DNA of 64,000 nucleotides from Thermococcus stetteri (GTDB taxonomy: Archaea > Methanobacteriota_B > Thermococci > Thermococcales > Thermococcaceae). The position numbers were made by a program, and so were the translations under genes. How positions within the stretch are numbered: position 1 is the first letter of the stretch; the number at the start of each line of letters is the position of its first letter. The notes beneath the pieces are model-generated. The model saw only the letters and a program-made list of their open reading frames with translations. It was not told the DNA's origin and ran no database searches. The stretch covers positions 1 through 64,000 of the forward strand of contig NZ_JAGGKB010000001.1 in NCBI RefSeq assembly GCF_017873335.1, written 5' to 3'. Positions 1 to 8,759 of the stretch are shown one piece after another.

Positions 1-1131
1 ATTCTCCAAGAGTCTTATTGCAACACGGGGGTTTGGGATAGTGGAGAGTATACACTCGAACTGGGTTTCAATTCTCCAAGAGTCTTATTGCAACTTTTTG
101 CCAAATGCAGTGCTCAGCAAACGCCTTAGGACAAGTTTCAATTCTCCAAGAGTCTTATTGCAACTGCCGTCACTACCATCCTGAAACTCCATTTGGAAAA
201 TGTTTCAATTCTCCAAGAGTCTTATTGCAACACGGGGGTTTGGGATAGTGGAGAGTATACACTCGAACTGGGTTTCAATTCTCCAAGAGTCTTATTGCAA
301 CTCTGGAGTGAGAAGAGGAGCTGGAATGGGTGTTCTAGTTTCAATTCTCCAAGAGTCTTATTGCAACCGGTGATGTTGGACCAGCAAACCTGTTTGTCTC
401 GGGACTGATGTTTCAATTCTCCAAGAGTCTTATTGCAACCTACATCGTCGACCACTTTGGCTACGACTACCTCAAAGAAAACTACCCCGTTTCAATTCTC
501 CAAGAGTCTTATTGCAACATAACTGAATTCCAGTTAATCAAGAAAAAGGTCACTGCATTATGTTTCAATTCTCCAAGAGTCTTATTGCAACGAACTTCGA
601 CCAGCACGCAAAGGAGTTCCTCGAGCAAGTTTCAATTCTCCAAGAGTCTTATTGCAACCGTTTTAGAATATAAGCTTTACTTCCACTGCATCCACGTTTC
701 AATTCTCCAAGAGTCTTATTGCAACAGTTTACAGGATCGCAGACCTGGACAGTTGGGGGCTTGTTTCAATTCTCCAAGAGTCTTATTGCAACCTAACAGA
801 CCAGACAAAAGCACCAGAACCATTCAATTGTTTCAATTCTCCAAGAGTCTTATTGCAACCAGTTACATCCACATACGCTCTATTAGGGTCTACATTAGTT
901 TCAATTCTCCAAGAGTCTTATTGCAACCTCGTCCGTGAAGACGAGTTCGATGTGGTTGTTGTCAAGTTTCAATTCTCCAAGAGTCTTATTGCAACTTTTA
1001 TGAGCTCCCTCGCCTTCTCTTCCTTCTCTAGTTCGTTTCAATTCTCCAAGAGTCTTATTGCAACACTTTATAGTAAACTTATATTATAAGAATAAGTTCA
1101 TGTTTCAATTCTCCAAGAGTCTTATTGCAAC
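1..1131 (-). CRISPR. CRISPR array, 17 repeats and 16 spacers (left end cut by window)
   Basis: A 30-bp repeat beginning GTTTCAATTC and ending TTATTGCAAC recurs at 65, 135, 202, 272, 338, 410, 489, 562, 629, 696, 763, 830, 898, 966, 1035 and 1102; the copy at 1-24 lacks its first six bases because the window starts inside it. I saw no variation among copies. Spacers are 36-43 nt except one of 49 nt (440-488). On the minus strand the repeat ends in ATTGAAAC, the form of the crRNA 5' handle in Thermococcales, so transcription should run from the right end leftward and the newest spacer should be 1065-1101. Spacers 25-64 and 232-271 are identical. No cas gene is in the window, so the array must be served in trans or by genes to the left. 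Confidence 0.98.
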
Positions 1132-1500
1132 AGGGCGGTTATTTCCTTCTTTTGCCTTACAAACTATTAAGAACGCCCGAATCTTATAAGCTTTTCCACA
1201 AAGGGCACTCTGAAAAACCCTCAAAAACCTCGAACCCAGAGGCTATGGTGGGCCCTTTTCACCGGGGACAGCCTCTTATACCTCCCATGATAATATGAAC
1301 AAATATGTACACCAGGCTTCCCCGGAGTTTTGACAGCAGTAAATGGGAATTAAAAGGCCCATATAAGTCCTTTGCCAGAAATATCGTATTTGCATTAGGA
1401 GTGGATATCAAAAAAGCTCTGAAATATCTCCATTCAGAATTTCGAAAAATTTTCGTTACAAATTTCGACAAATTTACGACTTTTTGTTAGATGCTAACCA
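1132..1500 (-). other. CRISPR leader region, no gene
   Basis: This stretch abuts the last repeat and contains no believable gene. It is AT-rich with runs such as AAAAATTTTCG near 1444, as expected for a leader in Thermococcales, where leaders reach several hundred bases. The short open frames across it (1259-1471 minus, 1305-1490 plus) have no ribosome-binding site and no recognisable protein. The orientation follows from the repeat end facing it and from a minus-strand promoter inside it. The outer limit near 1500 is a guess; the next gene ends at 1589. Confidence 0.7.
1183..1196 (-). promoter_or_regulatory. Putative CRISPR leader promoter (BRE/TATA)
   Basis: Read on the minus strand the sequence is GAAAAG followed by CTTATAAG, a good archaeal BRE plus TATA box. 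A start about 25 nt downstream would fall near 1160, giving a short leader transcript before the first repeat at 1131. The assignment rests on motif and position only. Confidence 0.6.
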
Positions 1501-1588
1501 ACCGTTATTAAAGACTTCCAGGCCCGCATGATGACGTTGATTCTGATTTACGGGAATGAAAAAGGAAACTCGCGGTGTAAAACTCCTC

Positions 1589-2155
1589 TCAGCGTGATAG
1601 AACGTCAAAGCCCAGCTCTCTAAGCTTCCAGATTATCTCGATGGGAAAGCCGACGACGTTGTAGTAGTCGCCCCTTATCCACTCGACGAAGAGGCCACCC
1701 CTGCCCTGAATCCCGTAGGCACCGGCCTTGTCCATCGGCTCCCCAGTCTTGATGTAGGCCCAGATAAGGTCATCGTCCAGCTCCCTGAACTTCACTTCCG
1801 TAGCGACCGCGGCGCAGTGCTCTTCTCCGCGGTGGATTATGCAGTAGCCCGTCGTTACCAGGTGCACCCTCCCGCTCAGGGCCTTCAGCATCTGGTAGGC
1901 CTCTTCCTCGCTCCCCGGCTTGCCGAGTATTTTCCCGTCTATGCTGACGACCGTATCGGCCCCTATCACGGTCGCCGCTCCATTGAGCCTCTCGTAGACT
2001 TCCCTAGCCTTCCTCCGGGCGAGCTCAAGGGCGTGCTCCGCTGGATCGGTCAGAGAACAGCTCTCGTCGGCCCTGCTGGGTATTATCTGGAACTCCCGTA
2101 TGAACCTCGAAAGTATCTCCCTTCTCCTCGGCGATGCCGAAGCCAGAACGAGCAA
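1589..2155 (-). CDS. maf: Maf-like nucleoside triphosphate pyrophosphatase
   Basis: This 188-residue protein opens with the Maf signature LVLASASPRRREIL and carries the inner motifs GADTVV (about residue 65) and GKP (about 78), which bind the nucleotide and metal. Maf/YhdE enzymes hydrolyse non-canonical or modified NTPs to monophosphates and act in house-cleaning in the cytoplasm. The length is normal for the family. The start is an unusual TTG at 2155, chosen because GGTGA lies just upstream and the signature must begin within a few residues; no ATG fits. It is read toward the CRISPR leader and appears monocistronic. Confidence 0.93.
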   Translation of the reverse strand: MLVLASASPRRREILSRFIREFQIIPSRADESCSLTDPAEHALELARRKAREVYERLNGAATVIGADTVVSIDGKILGKPGSEEEAYQMLKALSGRVHLVTTGYCIIHRGEEHCAAVATEVKFRELDDDLIWAYIKTGEPMDKAGAYGIQGRGGLFVEWIRGDYYNVVGFPIEIIWKLRELGFDVLSR

Positions 2156-2199
2156 GCCTTCACCCCCAAGTGTTAAAAGGAAACCGCCCTAAGACCTAT

Positions 2200-2256
2200 G
2201 GGCGATGACGACAATTTCGCTAGCTGAGGAGTGATGACTACCCTCGCAGCCGAGCC
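2200..2256 (+). ncRNA. Candidate C/D box sRNA guiding 23S rRNA methylation
   Basis: In the gap between two minus-strand genes, plus-strand order is a C-like box GCGATGA (2202-2208, one mismatch to RTGATGA), a 15-nt guide, D' box CTGA (2224-2227), a 3-nt spacer, C' box GTGATGA (2231-2237), exactly 12 nt, then a D-like CCGA (2250-2253). The guide upstream of D' is complementary to TAGCGAAATT, a stretch of a highly conserved 23S rRNA segment as I recall it. Both outer boxes are imperfect and one guide is longer than the usual 12 nt, so this is weaker than the sRNA at 22886. Confidence 0.42.
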
Positions 2257-2621
2257 TAAGCGAGGCACTCCTCTATCTCCTTTATTATGCACTCGATGTC
2301 CCTGTCGAACTCGAGGATCGAACAGCGGTTACCGTCTATCGGCGGGCACTTTTTAAGGTCCCTCAGCCTGACGTGGAGGATGCCCTTTCTCCCGTCCTTC
2401 TCGAGGGAGTACTTCCTGTAGAGGATTTCGCACTCCTCCCCCTGAAGCTCCTCCACGCTCGCATTGAACCTCACCAGCACGACCCTGTGGATGCCGTTTG
2501 CTACCTCAATGGCCACGTCGTAGCTCCCCGCCTCTATAACGATGGGAGGGCATATGTGCTCGAGGTTGTGCTTGTCAAAGCGGTGGAAGGTCTCGGGAGT
2601 AACGACCACTTCGTATCTCAT
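2256..2621 (-). CDS. Conserved hypothetical protein
   Basis: This 121-residue soluble protein is not one I can assign. It is predicted to be mixed alpha/beta, with four cysteines in two parts of the chain (near the LEHICPP and KKCPP motifs and the C-terminal IECIIKEIEECLA helix), and no signal peptide or membrane segment. The ATG at 2621 is preferred over the upstream GTG codons because GGTGGTG there is better read as the ribosome-binding site. It lies just downstream of the PINA-like gene on the same strand with a 49-bp gap and may share its transcript. Codon use looks native. Confidence 0.75.
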   Translation of the reverse strand: MRYEVVVTPETFHRFDKHNLEHICPPIVIEAGSYDVAIEVANGIHRVVLVRFNASVEELQGEECEILYRKYSLEKDGRKGILHVRLRDLKKCPPIDGNRCSILEFDRDIECIIKEIEECLA

Positions 2622-2670
2622 CTGCACCACCGGGGAAAATAGGAGAGGGGAGTTTAAAAGCCTGCCCTTC

Positions 2671-4479
2671 TCAGGTGCTCGCCCATATCTCTATTCCCGC
2701 CTCCAAGAGCCTCTTAAGCTCTTTCCCTATCGGCGTGCTCTTGCTGACCTTGACGAGGCCCTTCCTGCTCGGAGTGGCGGTGAAGACGTACTGCTCGCCG
2801 CCGTAGAACTTGAGCGGCTTTTTGGCGTACTCCGGCGAGACCCTGAGGACTATCGTCTTCTTTTTCTCCTCGACTTCGACGGGAATTCTCTCCTTCGGCC
2901 TAGACTCTTCCCTCTCGGCGAAGCTCTTGACGTCGATGCTTATGCCGATCCTCTTTTCAAGCTCCGTGATGCGCTTCCCCTTCTTGCCGATTATCGCCGG
3001 GATATCAAACTCGTCGGCGTAGATCACAGCCTTGTGCGGGCTGACTATCTCAACCTCGGCGTTGACATCCGGCAGGAACTTCTTTATCTCCTGCTTGAGC
3101 CTCTTCTCGGCAAGCCTCAGAGCGGGAGCCTTATGCTCTTTCTTAACAGGGACGACGCTTACCTCTTCACCGTAGGTGTAGATCTCGTACTCCAGCTCGC
3201 CCGTTTCGAAGTCGCGAACCTCTATAACAGGCCTTGCAAGGTCTTCCTCCTTCATGCCGCTCGGGACTTTGACGAGATACTCGAGGGTCAGAACCTTGGC
3301 GACCCTTCCGGCCTTGATGAAGATCACCGTATCGACTATCTGCGGTATCATTCCGAGCTCGACCCTTCCGATGAAGCGCTGGATGGCATCTATCGGCTTC
3401 GTCGCGTGGACGACTCCAACCATGCCAACTCCCGCCAATCTGAGATCGGAGTATATCTTGAAGTCGCTGGTCTTCCTCATCTCGTCGAATATCGTGTAGT
3501 CGGGCCTAACCAGGAGGAGAACATCTCCAGTAAGCTCCATGCTCCCCTTCAGCGCCGTGTACTGCGTTATCTCCTCGCTGACCTGCAGGTCCCTGGGCTT
3601 CTCCATAGTTTTTACTATCCTGCCCATGCTCGCGTACCACTCTGCGAGGGCCTGGGCGAAGGTCGTCTTACCCTCACCGGGGGCACCCGCTATGAGTATT
3701 CCCGCCGCCTTGTCCCTGAGCCTCTCCAAAAGCCTCTCGCTCAGCTCGTAGTCCTCAATTGACAGCTTGGTTATCGGCCTGACGGCGGTTATCTCTATCC
3801 TGTCGGAAAACGGCGGCTTGGCTATGACGATACGGTAGTTCCTGAGCTGGACAACGGTAGCTCCAGGTTCGTCAAGCTCGATGAAGCTCTCTGGGTCGCG
3901 CTTTGCCCTCTCAACGATGTCGTCAGCTATGTCTTCAAGCTCGATGTCAGTTAAAGGTTCATCCCCTATGGGCACGAGCCTCCACTCGCCTGGCCTTCCC
4001 TTCTTCGCGAGCGGTCTCACGCCGGCCTTTAGGTGGACGCTCATCGTTTCCCCATCAAAGAAGTCCTCGAGGCGGTGCTTCACTTCTTTCCTCGCGGTTA
4101 GGTATATCACGTCTATGCCCTTGGCTATCGCTATGTCCCTCTGGACTTGATCGCCGGTCACAAGGGTTGCACTGAGCTCCTGGGCCACCTCTCTGACCAT
4201 GTTGTCTATCTCTCCCGCCTTGGCCCTTCTTATCTGCCAGAGCTCAGGCCTCTCGCCGTAGAACTCGAGGAGTATCTCACCCTTGTCCGCCATCTCGCGG
4301 AGCTTCTTAAGCTCCTCAAGACCGACATGACCGATCGCCTTCCCCTCGTTGGCCTGGTGTTCTATCTCAGCCACGACTGCCTCGGGAATAACTATTTTGA
4401 CCTTCTCACTGAGGGTTGATAGGAACTGCGTGAGCCTGCCGTCAACTATAACACTTGTATCCGGAACCAGTACTCTCAT
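2671..4479 (-). CDS. PINA-type PIN domain/VirB11-like ATPase with KH domain
   Basis: The 602-residue protein has an N-terminal PIN nuclease fold (VPDTSVIVDG at 6-15; acidic residues D7 and D110 in TLVTGD), a central PilT/VirB11-class ATPase with Walker A GAPGEGKTT (265-273) and a Walker B region around IFDEM, and a late KH motif IIGKKGKRI. This is the layout of PINA, studied in Sulfolobus islandicus as a hexameric ATPase that promotes Holliday-junction migration and partners with the resolvase Hjc. The same role here is inference from the domain order. A clear ribosome-binding site (GGTGAGAG) precedes ATG 4479. It is divergent from the MinD gene. Confidence 0.92.
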   Translation of the reverse strand: MRVLVPDTSVIVDGRLTQFLSTLSEKVKIVIPEAVVAEIEHQANEGKAIGHVGLEELKKLREMADKGEILLEFYGERPELWQIRRAKAGEIDNMVREVAQELSATLVTGDQVQRDIAIAKGIDVIYLTARKEVKHRLEDFFDGETMSVHLKAGVRPLAKKGRPGEWRLVPIGDEPLTDIELEDIADDIVERAKRDPESFIELDEPGATVVQLRNYRIVIAKPPFSDRIEITAVRPITKLSIEDYELSERLLERLRDKAAGILIAGAPGEGKTTFAQALAEWYASMGRIVKTMEKPRDLQVSEEITQYTALKGSMELTGDVLLLVRPDYTIFDEMRKTSDFKIYSDLRLAGVGMVGVVHATKPIDAIQRFIGRVELGMIPQIVDTVIFIKAGRVAKVLTLEYLVKVPSGMKEEDLARPVIEVRDFETGELEYEIYTYGEEVSVVPVKKEHKAPALRLAEKRLKQEIKKFLPDVNAEVEIVSPHKAVIYADEFDIPAIIGKKGKRITELEKRIGISIDVKSFAEREESRPKERIPVEVEEKKKTIVLRVSPEYAKKPLKFYGGEQYVFTATPSRKGLVKVSKSTPIGKELKRLLEAGIEIWAST

Positions 4480-4579
4480 TTTCTCTCACCTAACCAGGGG
4501 TGAAGCGTAGCCTTCATAAAGGTTAGCGTTGCCCCAAACTTCATAAGGGAAAGAAAACAAGAACATTGAGGTGACGCTT

Positions 4580-5317
4580 ATGGGACATCTCATCTCGATA
4601 GCCAGCGGTAAGGGTGGGACCGGGAAAACGACCACCACCGCCAACCTCTCTGTTGCCCTAGGGAAGATGGGCTATAAGGTTCTGGCCATTGATGCTGACC
4701 TCACCATGGCAAACCTCAGTCTGGTGATGGGAATAGACGATGCTGAAATTACAATACATGACGTTCTCGCTGGGGAGGCCGACATCAAGGACGCTATTTA
4801 CTCGACAAGCTATGAGAACGTTGATCTAATTCCAGCGGCCGTTGACTGGGAGCACGTCCTCAAAGCCGATCCAAGGAGGCTTCCATCGACGATAAAGCCG
4901 CTGAAATCTGACTACGACTTCGTGTTGATCGACTGTCCCGCTGGCCTCCAGATGGACGCGATGAACGCCATGATGAGCGGCGAGGAGGTAATCCTGGTCA
5001 CGAACCCGGAGATATCGTGCATAACCGACACGATGAAAGTGGGTATCGTGCTCAAAAAGGCAGGACTGGCGATCCTCGGCTTCGTCCTCAACCGCTATGG
5101 AAGGAGCGAAAACGACATACCGCCCGACGCAGCTGAGGAGGTCATGGAAGTCCCCCTGCTGGTTGTCATCCCCGAAGACCCGAAGGTCAGGGAGGCGACG
5201 CTGGAAGGCGTACCCGTTGTTGAGTATGCCCCCGACTCGAATGGTGCTAAGGCTTTCATGAAGCTGGCCGAAGAGGTAAGCAGGATAGCGGGCTTCAAGG
5301 CGAGGGTGATGGGATGA
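4580..5317 (+). CDS. MinD/ParA-family P-loop ATPase
   Basis: The protein (245 aa) begins with the deviant Walker A motif SGKGGTGKTTT, followed by the switch DADLTMANLS and the Walker B-like FVLIDCPAG, all diagnostic of the MinD/ParA group. Archaea carry several MinD paralogues with roles in positioning of proteins or DNA; the particular function here cannot be read from sequence. GAGGTGA at 4568-4574 places the start at ATG 4580 rather than at the in-frame GTG 4571, which sits inside that site. Its stop overlaps the next gene's ATG, so the two are translationally coupled. Confidence 0.9.
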   Translation: MGHLISIASGKGGTGKTTTTANLSVALGKMGYKVLAIDADLTMANLSLVMGIDDAEITIHDVLAGEADIKDAIYSTSYENVDLIPAAVDWEHVLKADPRRLPSTIKPLKSDYDFVLIDCPAGLQMDAMNAMMSGEEVILVTNPEISCITDTMKVGIVLKKAGLAILGFVLNRYGRSENDIPPDAAEEVMEVPLLVVIPEDPKVREATLEGVPVVEYAPDSNGAKAFMKLAEEVSRIAGFKARVMG

Positions 5318-6057
5318 TAGTGGCGTTCATAGGTACCGCTGGAAGCGGAAAGACGACTCTGACTGCCGAATTTGGAAAATACCTATCCGAGAACGGGCAG
5401 AAGGTAGCCTACGTTAACCTGGACACCGGAGTGAGGAGACTGCTATACACCCCCGACATCGACGTCAGGGAAAAGGTAACGGCATGGAGCCTCATGGATG
5501 AAGGCCTCGGGCCGAACGGGGCCATAGTGAAGAGCTACGACATCCTGGCGGAGTACACAAAGGAATACGCCGAGAGGATCAGGGCCCTTGAGAAAGACTC
5601 CGACTACGTCCTGATAGACACCCCTGGTCAGATGGAGACCTTCCTCTTCCACGAGTTTGGGGTCGAGCTGATGGAGGCCTTTCCGGATGCCCTCGGTGTC
5701 TATCTCTTCTCACCGGAGGTGCTCAGGAAGCCCTCCGACTTCTGCTTCGCTCTTTTCTTCGGCCTGATGATAGACCTGAGGCTGGGAATAACGACAGTAC
5801 CGGCCCTAAACAAGGTAGACACCGTCAAAGACCTCGAAGGGATACGGAAGTATCTCGACGACATAGAATACCTCACGGCGAGGCTGAAGTTTGAGCCCTC
5901 CACCCAGGGGCTCCTTGCTTACAAGCTCTGCTCCTCCCTCCCGGAGCTTGCACCACCTACGAGAGTCCTCTACCTCTCAGCCAAGACCGGTGAGGGGTTC
6001 GAGGATCTCGAAACTGTCGCCTATGAGCATTACTGCACCTGCGGGGACCTGACCTGA
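5314..6057 (+). CDS. GPN-loop GTPase (Pab0955 family)
   Basis: This 247-residue protein has a P-loop GTAGSGKTT (7-15), the defining GPN tripeptide within LGPNGA (66-68), and a G3-like DTPGQME. Homologues such as Pab0955 of Pyrococcus are homodimeric GTPases; the eukaryotic relatives Gpn1-3 assist assembly and nuclear import of RNA polymerase II. The archaeal role is not settled. The C-terminal EHYCTCGD has two cysteines. Its ATG overlaps the TGA of the MinD gene (ATGA), giving a two-gene operon. Confidence 0.93.
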   Translation: MIVAFIGTAGSGKTTLTAEFGKYLSENGQKVAYVNLDTGVRRLLYTPDIDVREKVTAWSLMDEGLGPNGAIVKSYDILAEYTKEYAERIRALEKDSDYVLIDTPGQMETFLFHEFGVELMEAFPDALGVYLFSPEVLRKPSDFCFALFFGLMIDLRLGITTVPALNKVDTVKDLEGIRKYLDDIEYLTARLKFEPSTQGLLAYKLCSSLPELAPPTRVLYLSAKTGEGFEDLETVAYEHYCTCGDLT

Positions 6058-6155
6058 ACAGCCGTTCAAACGGGAGAAACCAGGTAGAACACTCTTCCAC
6101 GTGGGAAGTGGGAAGGCTTATCTCTTCTGGCTTTTAAGGGGCCAGGGTGATGCTC

Positions 6156-7607
6156 ATGTGCCTCATCGCTGGAGGAAGGACCAGAGGACTCAGGGAAAAG
6201 CTCATCACGATGGCCGTAACAGGAAAGCATAGGGGACCGGACAGCTTTGGGGTCTGGACCGACGGAGGGGTGTTCAAATCGGACGACTTTTCAAACCTGG
6301 CCGAGATCCCTGACGGAAGGATCGGTCTTCTTCAGTGCAGGCTGGCTATGACCGGTTCAAAGGGCTTCACCCAGCCCTTCGTGAACGACCTCGCCCTTGT
6401 CCACAACGGTGAGATATACAACCACACGGCTCTGAGGGGCTACCTTGAGGGCAGAGGCGTCTCATTCGAGAGCGATGTTGACAGCGAGGTTATACTCCGC
6501 CTCATCGAGTTTTTAAGGGGAAAGCACATGAGCTACCCGGAGATCGTTAAAAAATTGTTCTGGATGCTTGAGGGGGACTACGCCGTTGCTTTCTCGGACG
6601 GAAGGCGCATCTACCTCTTCAGGGACCCGATGGGAGTGAGGCCGCTCTACTTCTCACGCAACGGCTTATTTGCAAGCGAGAAAAAAGTCCTCTGGGCGGT
6701 GGGCGAGAGGGAAGTTGAGCCCGTCCAGCCTGGAGAGCTCGTCGTCCTTGAGGAGAAGGGAGTGAGGAGGGCAAGGCTCTTCTCCCTAGAGAGCCTGAAA
6801 ACCAAGGCAAAATGCGAAAGGAAAGACCCAGTTAAAGGCGTTGGGAAGCTCCTCGGCTATGCCGTAAAGAACCGAGCCTCCAGAAAGACCGGCGTGTTGT
6901 TCTCTGGTGGCCTAGACAGCACTCTGGTTGCCTATCTGGCGTCGCAGTACTCCGAGGTAGTCCTGTACACTGCTGGAACAGAGGACAGTCCCGATATAGA
7001 GTGGGCCAGGAGGGTGGCCGACCACTTCGGCTGGAAGCTGAGGGAGAGGCTGTTTGGGGTTGAGGATGTTAAAGAAGCCGTAAGAAACGTAATGTACGCC
7101 ATTGAGGAGCCGAACCCGATGAACCTTGCCATAGGGCTCCCGCTCTACTTCGCCTCGGCCATAGCTTCCTCAGACGGCACGCGCGTCGTCCTCAGCGGAC
7201 AGGGTGCGGACGAGCTCTTCGGAGGCTACGCGAAGTACCTTGAGAGGCCAGAGCTTATGGAGGAGGATATAGCCCTCATCTCCGAGAGGAACCTCGCGAG
7301 GGACGACAAGATAACGATGCTGAACGGAGTTGAGGGGAGGTATCCTTTCCTCGCCCTTCCACTGGTGGGCTTTGCCCTCAGCCTGCCTCTCGAAGCGAAG
7401 ATAGCGGACGGAACCAGGAAAGTTGTCCTGAGGAAGCTTGCCCTCCGGCTTGGAATCCCAGATTGGATAGCCAAGAGGGAAAAGAAAGCGGCCCAGTACG
7501 GCAGCAGGGCCCAGAAGCTCCTAGAAAATGTCGCTAAGGAGGAAGGCTTAACCCTCAGGGAGTTCGCGGAGAGGCTCTTCAGGGAGACCTTCCCAAACGC
7601 TTTTTAA
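6156..7607 (+). CDS. AsnB-like glutamine-dependent asparagine synthetase
   Basis: An N-terminal class II glutaminase domain starts MCLIAGG, so Cys2 is the nucleophile once the methionine is removed; this fixes the start at ATG 6156 rather than the upstream GTG/ATG codons, and GGTGA lies at the right distance. HRGPDSFG and VHNGEIYNH follow. The C-terminal synthetase domain has the PP-loop SGGLDST near 250 and SGQGADELFGG. The total of 483 residues is typical. It may make asparagine or amidate another carboxylate; its neighbour is a glycosyltransferase, a pairing also seen in surface-glycan loci, so a role outside amino-acid synthesis is possible. Confidence 0.88.
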   Translation: MCLIAGGRTRGLREKLITMAVTGKHRGPDSFGVWTDGGVFKSDDFSNLAEIPDGRIGLLQCRLAMTGSKGFTQPFVNDLALVHNGEIYNHTALRGYLEGRGVSFESDVDSEVILRLIEFLRGKHMSYPEIVKKLFWMLEGDYAVAFSDGRRIYLFRDPMGVRPLYFSRNGLFASEKKVLWAVGEREVEPVQPGELVVLEEKGVRRARLFSLESLKTKAKCERKDPVKGVGKLLGYAVKNRASRKTGVLFSGGLDSTLVAYLASQYSEVVLYTAGTEDSPDIEWARRVADHFGWKLRERLFGVEDVKEAVRNVMYAIEEPNPMNLAIGLPLYFASAIASSDGTRVVLSGQGADELFGGYAKYLERPELMEEDIALISERNLARDDKITMLNGVEGRYPFLALPLVGFALSLPLEAKIADGTRKVVLRKLALRLGIPDWIAKREKKAAQYGSRAQKLLENVAKEEGLTLREFAERLFRETFPNAF

Positions 7608-7628
7608 CTCCGCCTTTAACTTCTCTCC

Positions 7629-8663
7629 ATGAGAATCCTCATGGTAGGACACTACCCCCCTCACGGCGGGGGCGTTGCAAGGCATCTCGACAACCTCGTA
7701 AGGGAGCTTAGGAAGCGCCACGAGGTTCACGTGCTCACCTACGGCCCGATTAAGGCCAGGGGGTTCGAAAGGGAGTTTGTCCACCAAGTTAGGGTTCCGC
7801 CGGTATATGGCCTGAGGGGGACTACCTTTGCCTTCGCCGGCGCAAAAAGGATAGTCCAGCTCCATAAGAAGTTCGATTTTGACATTATCCACTGCCACTT
7901 CGCCGGAACAACCTCTTTCTCCGGCGCGCTGGCCAAGGAGAAAACGAACCTGCCCCTCGTGGTAACCGCCCACGGGAGCGACCTCGAAAACACGCCCAAA
8001 TCCCACTTGGGCAGGTTCTACGTCACGAGGAGCCTGAGAAGGGCAGACTCTGTCATAACAGTCAGCCACCACTTAGCGAGGCTTGCGAGGTCTCTTGGAG
8101 CGGAAAACGTCGAGGTAATCCCTAATGGACTCCTCGAGTTTGAAGAACCCAGAAGGGAGAGGAGGAGGTACGTAACCTTCATAGGTGCCCTTCGGGACTA
8201 CAAGTCCCCGGAAACGTTTGTAAAACTGGCGAGGTTCTTCCCCAGCACAGAGTTCCTCGTAGTGGGTGACGGCCCCCTCAGGGGGAAGCTTGAGGCAGAA
8301 GCTCCGCCGAACGTCTGCTTCCTCGGCTACCGCACAGATGTTGACAGGATTTTGAGCAGAAGCCTTCTACTGGTTCTACCATCCAGAAGGGAGGGCTTCG
8401 GCCTTGTCGTCCTTGAGGCAAACTCCCTCGGTGTCCCCGCGGTTGGGAGGAGGGTCAGCGCAATTCCAGAGCTCATCAGGGAGGGGAAGAACGGCCTAAC
8501 CTTTACTAGCTTTGAGGAGCTCGTGGGGGAAGTTAAGGCCCTCCTGGAAAACCCAAAGAACACTAGAAAAATGGGTTCGACCGGCAGGCGCATTGCCGGG
8601 AAGTACTCTTGGAAGAAAGTTGCAAGAGAAGTTGAAAGGGTGTACTCCTCTCTCGTGGGATAG
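7629..8663 (+). CDS. GT4-family glycosyltransferase
   Basis: This 344-residue GT-B protein starts with the donor/acceptor loop HYPPHGGGVARHL and has AHGSDLE in the N-terminal half and the GT4 signature REGFGLVVLEANSLG with its EX7E glutamates at about 260. Enzymes of this type transfer sugars from nucleotide donors with retention, at the cytoplasmic side of the membrane. There is no ribosome-binding site; a TATA-like TTTTTAAC about 24 nt before ATG 7629 suggests a leaderless transcript of its own, despite only 21 bp to the preceding gene. Confidence 0.88.
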   Translation: MRILMVGHYPPHGGGVARHLDNLVRELRKRHEVHVLTYGPIKARGFEREFVHQVRVPPVYGLRGTTFAFAGAKRIVQLHKKFDFDIIHCHFAGTTSFSGALAKEKTNLPLVVTAHGSDLENTPKSHLGRFYVTRSLRRADSVITVSHHLARLARSLGAENVEVIPNGLLEFEEPRRERRRYVTFIGALRDYKSPETFVKLARFFPSTEFLVVGDGPLRGKLEAEAPPNVCFLGYRTDVDRILSRSLLLVLPSRREGFGLVVLEANSLGVPAVGRRVSAIPELIREGKNGLTFTSFEELVGEVKALLENPKNTRKMGSTGRRIAGKYSWKKVAREVERVYSSLVG

Positions 8664-8759
8664 CTTTTTAACCCGCTTTTTTCACCGAAGGTTAGGAGTG
8701 CAGTTCGCGATTATGAACTATGACCATTGAGCTTCTCAAATACAGGTGGGGTGAGGGTT

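Noticed and set aside
193-1089. Open frames of 71-176 residues across the array on both strands
   Set aside because: They are translations of the CRISPR repeats (recurring FQFSKSLIAT or VSILQESYCN) and spacers, not proteins.
1259-1490. Two overlapping 60-70 residue frames in the CRISPR leader
   Set aside because: No ribosome-binding site, no family resemblance, and position within the leader.
1528-1546. ATGATGA followed by CTGA, a possible C/D box sRNA
   Set aside because: Only 8 nt between the boxes and no second box pair; too short to guide.
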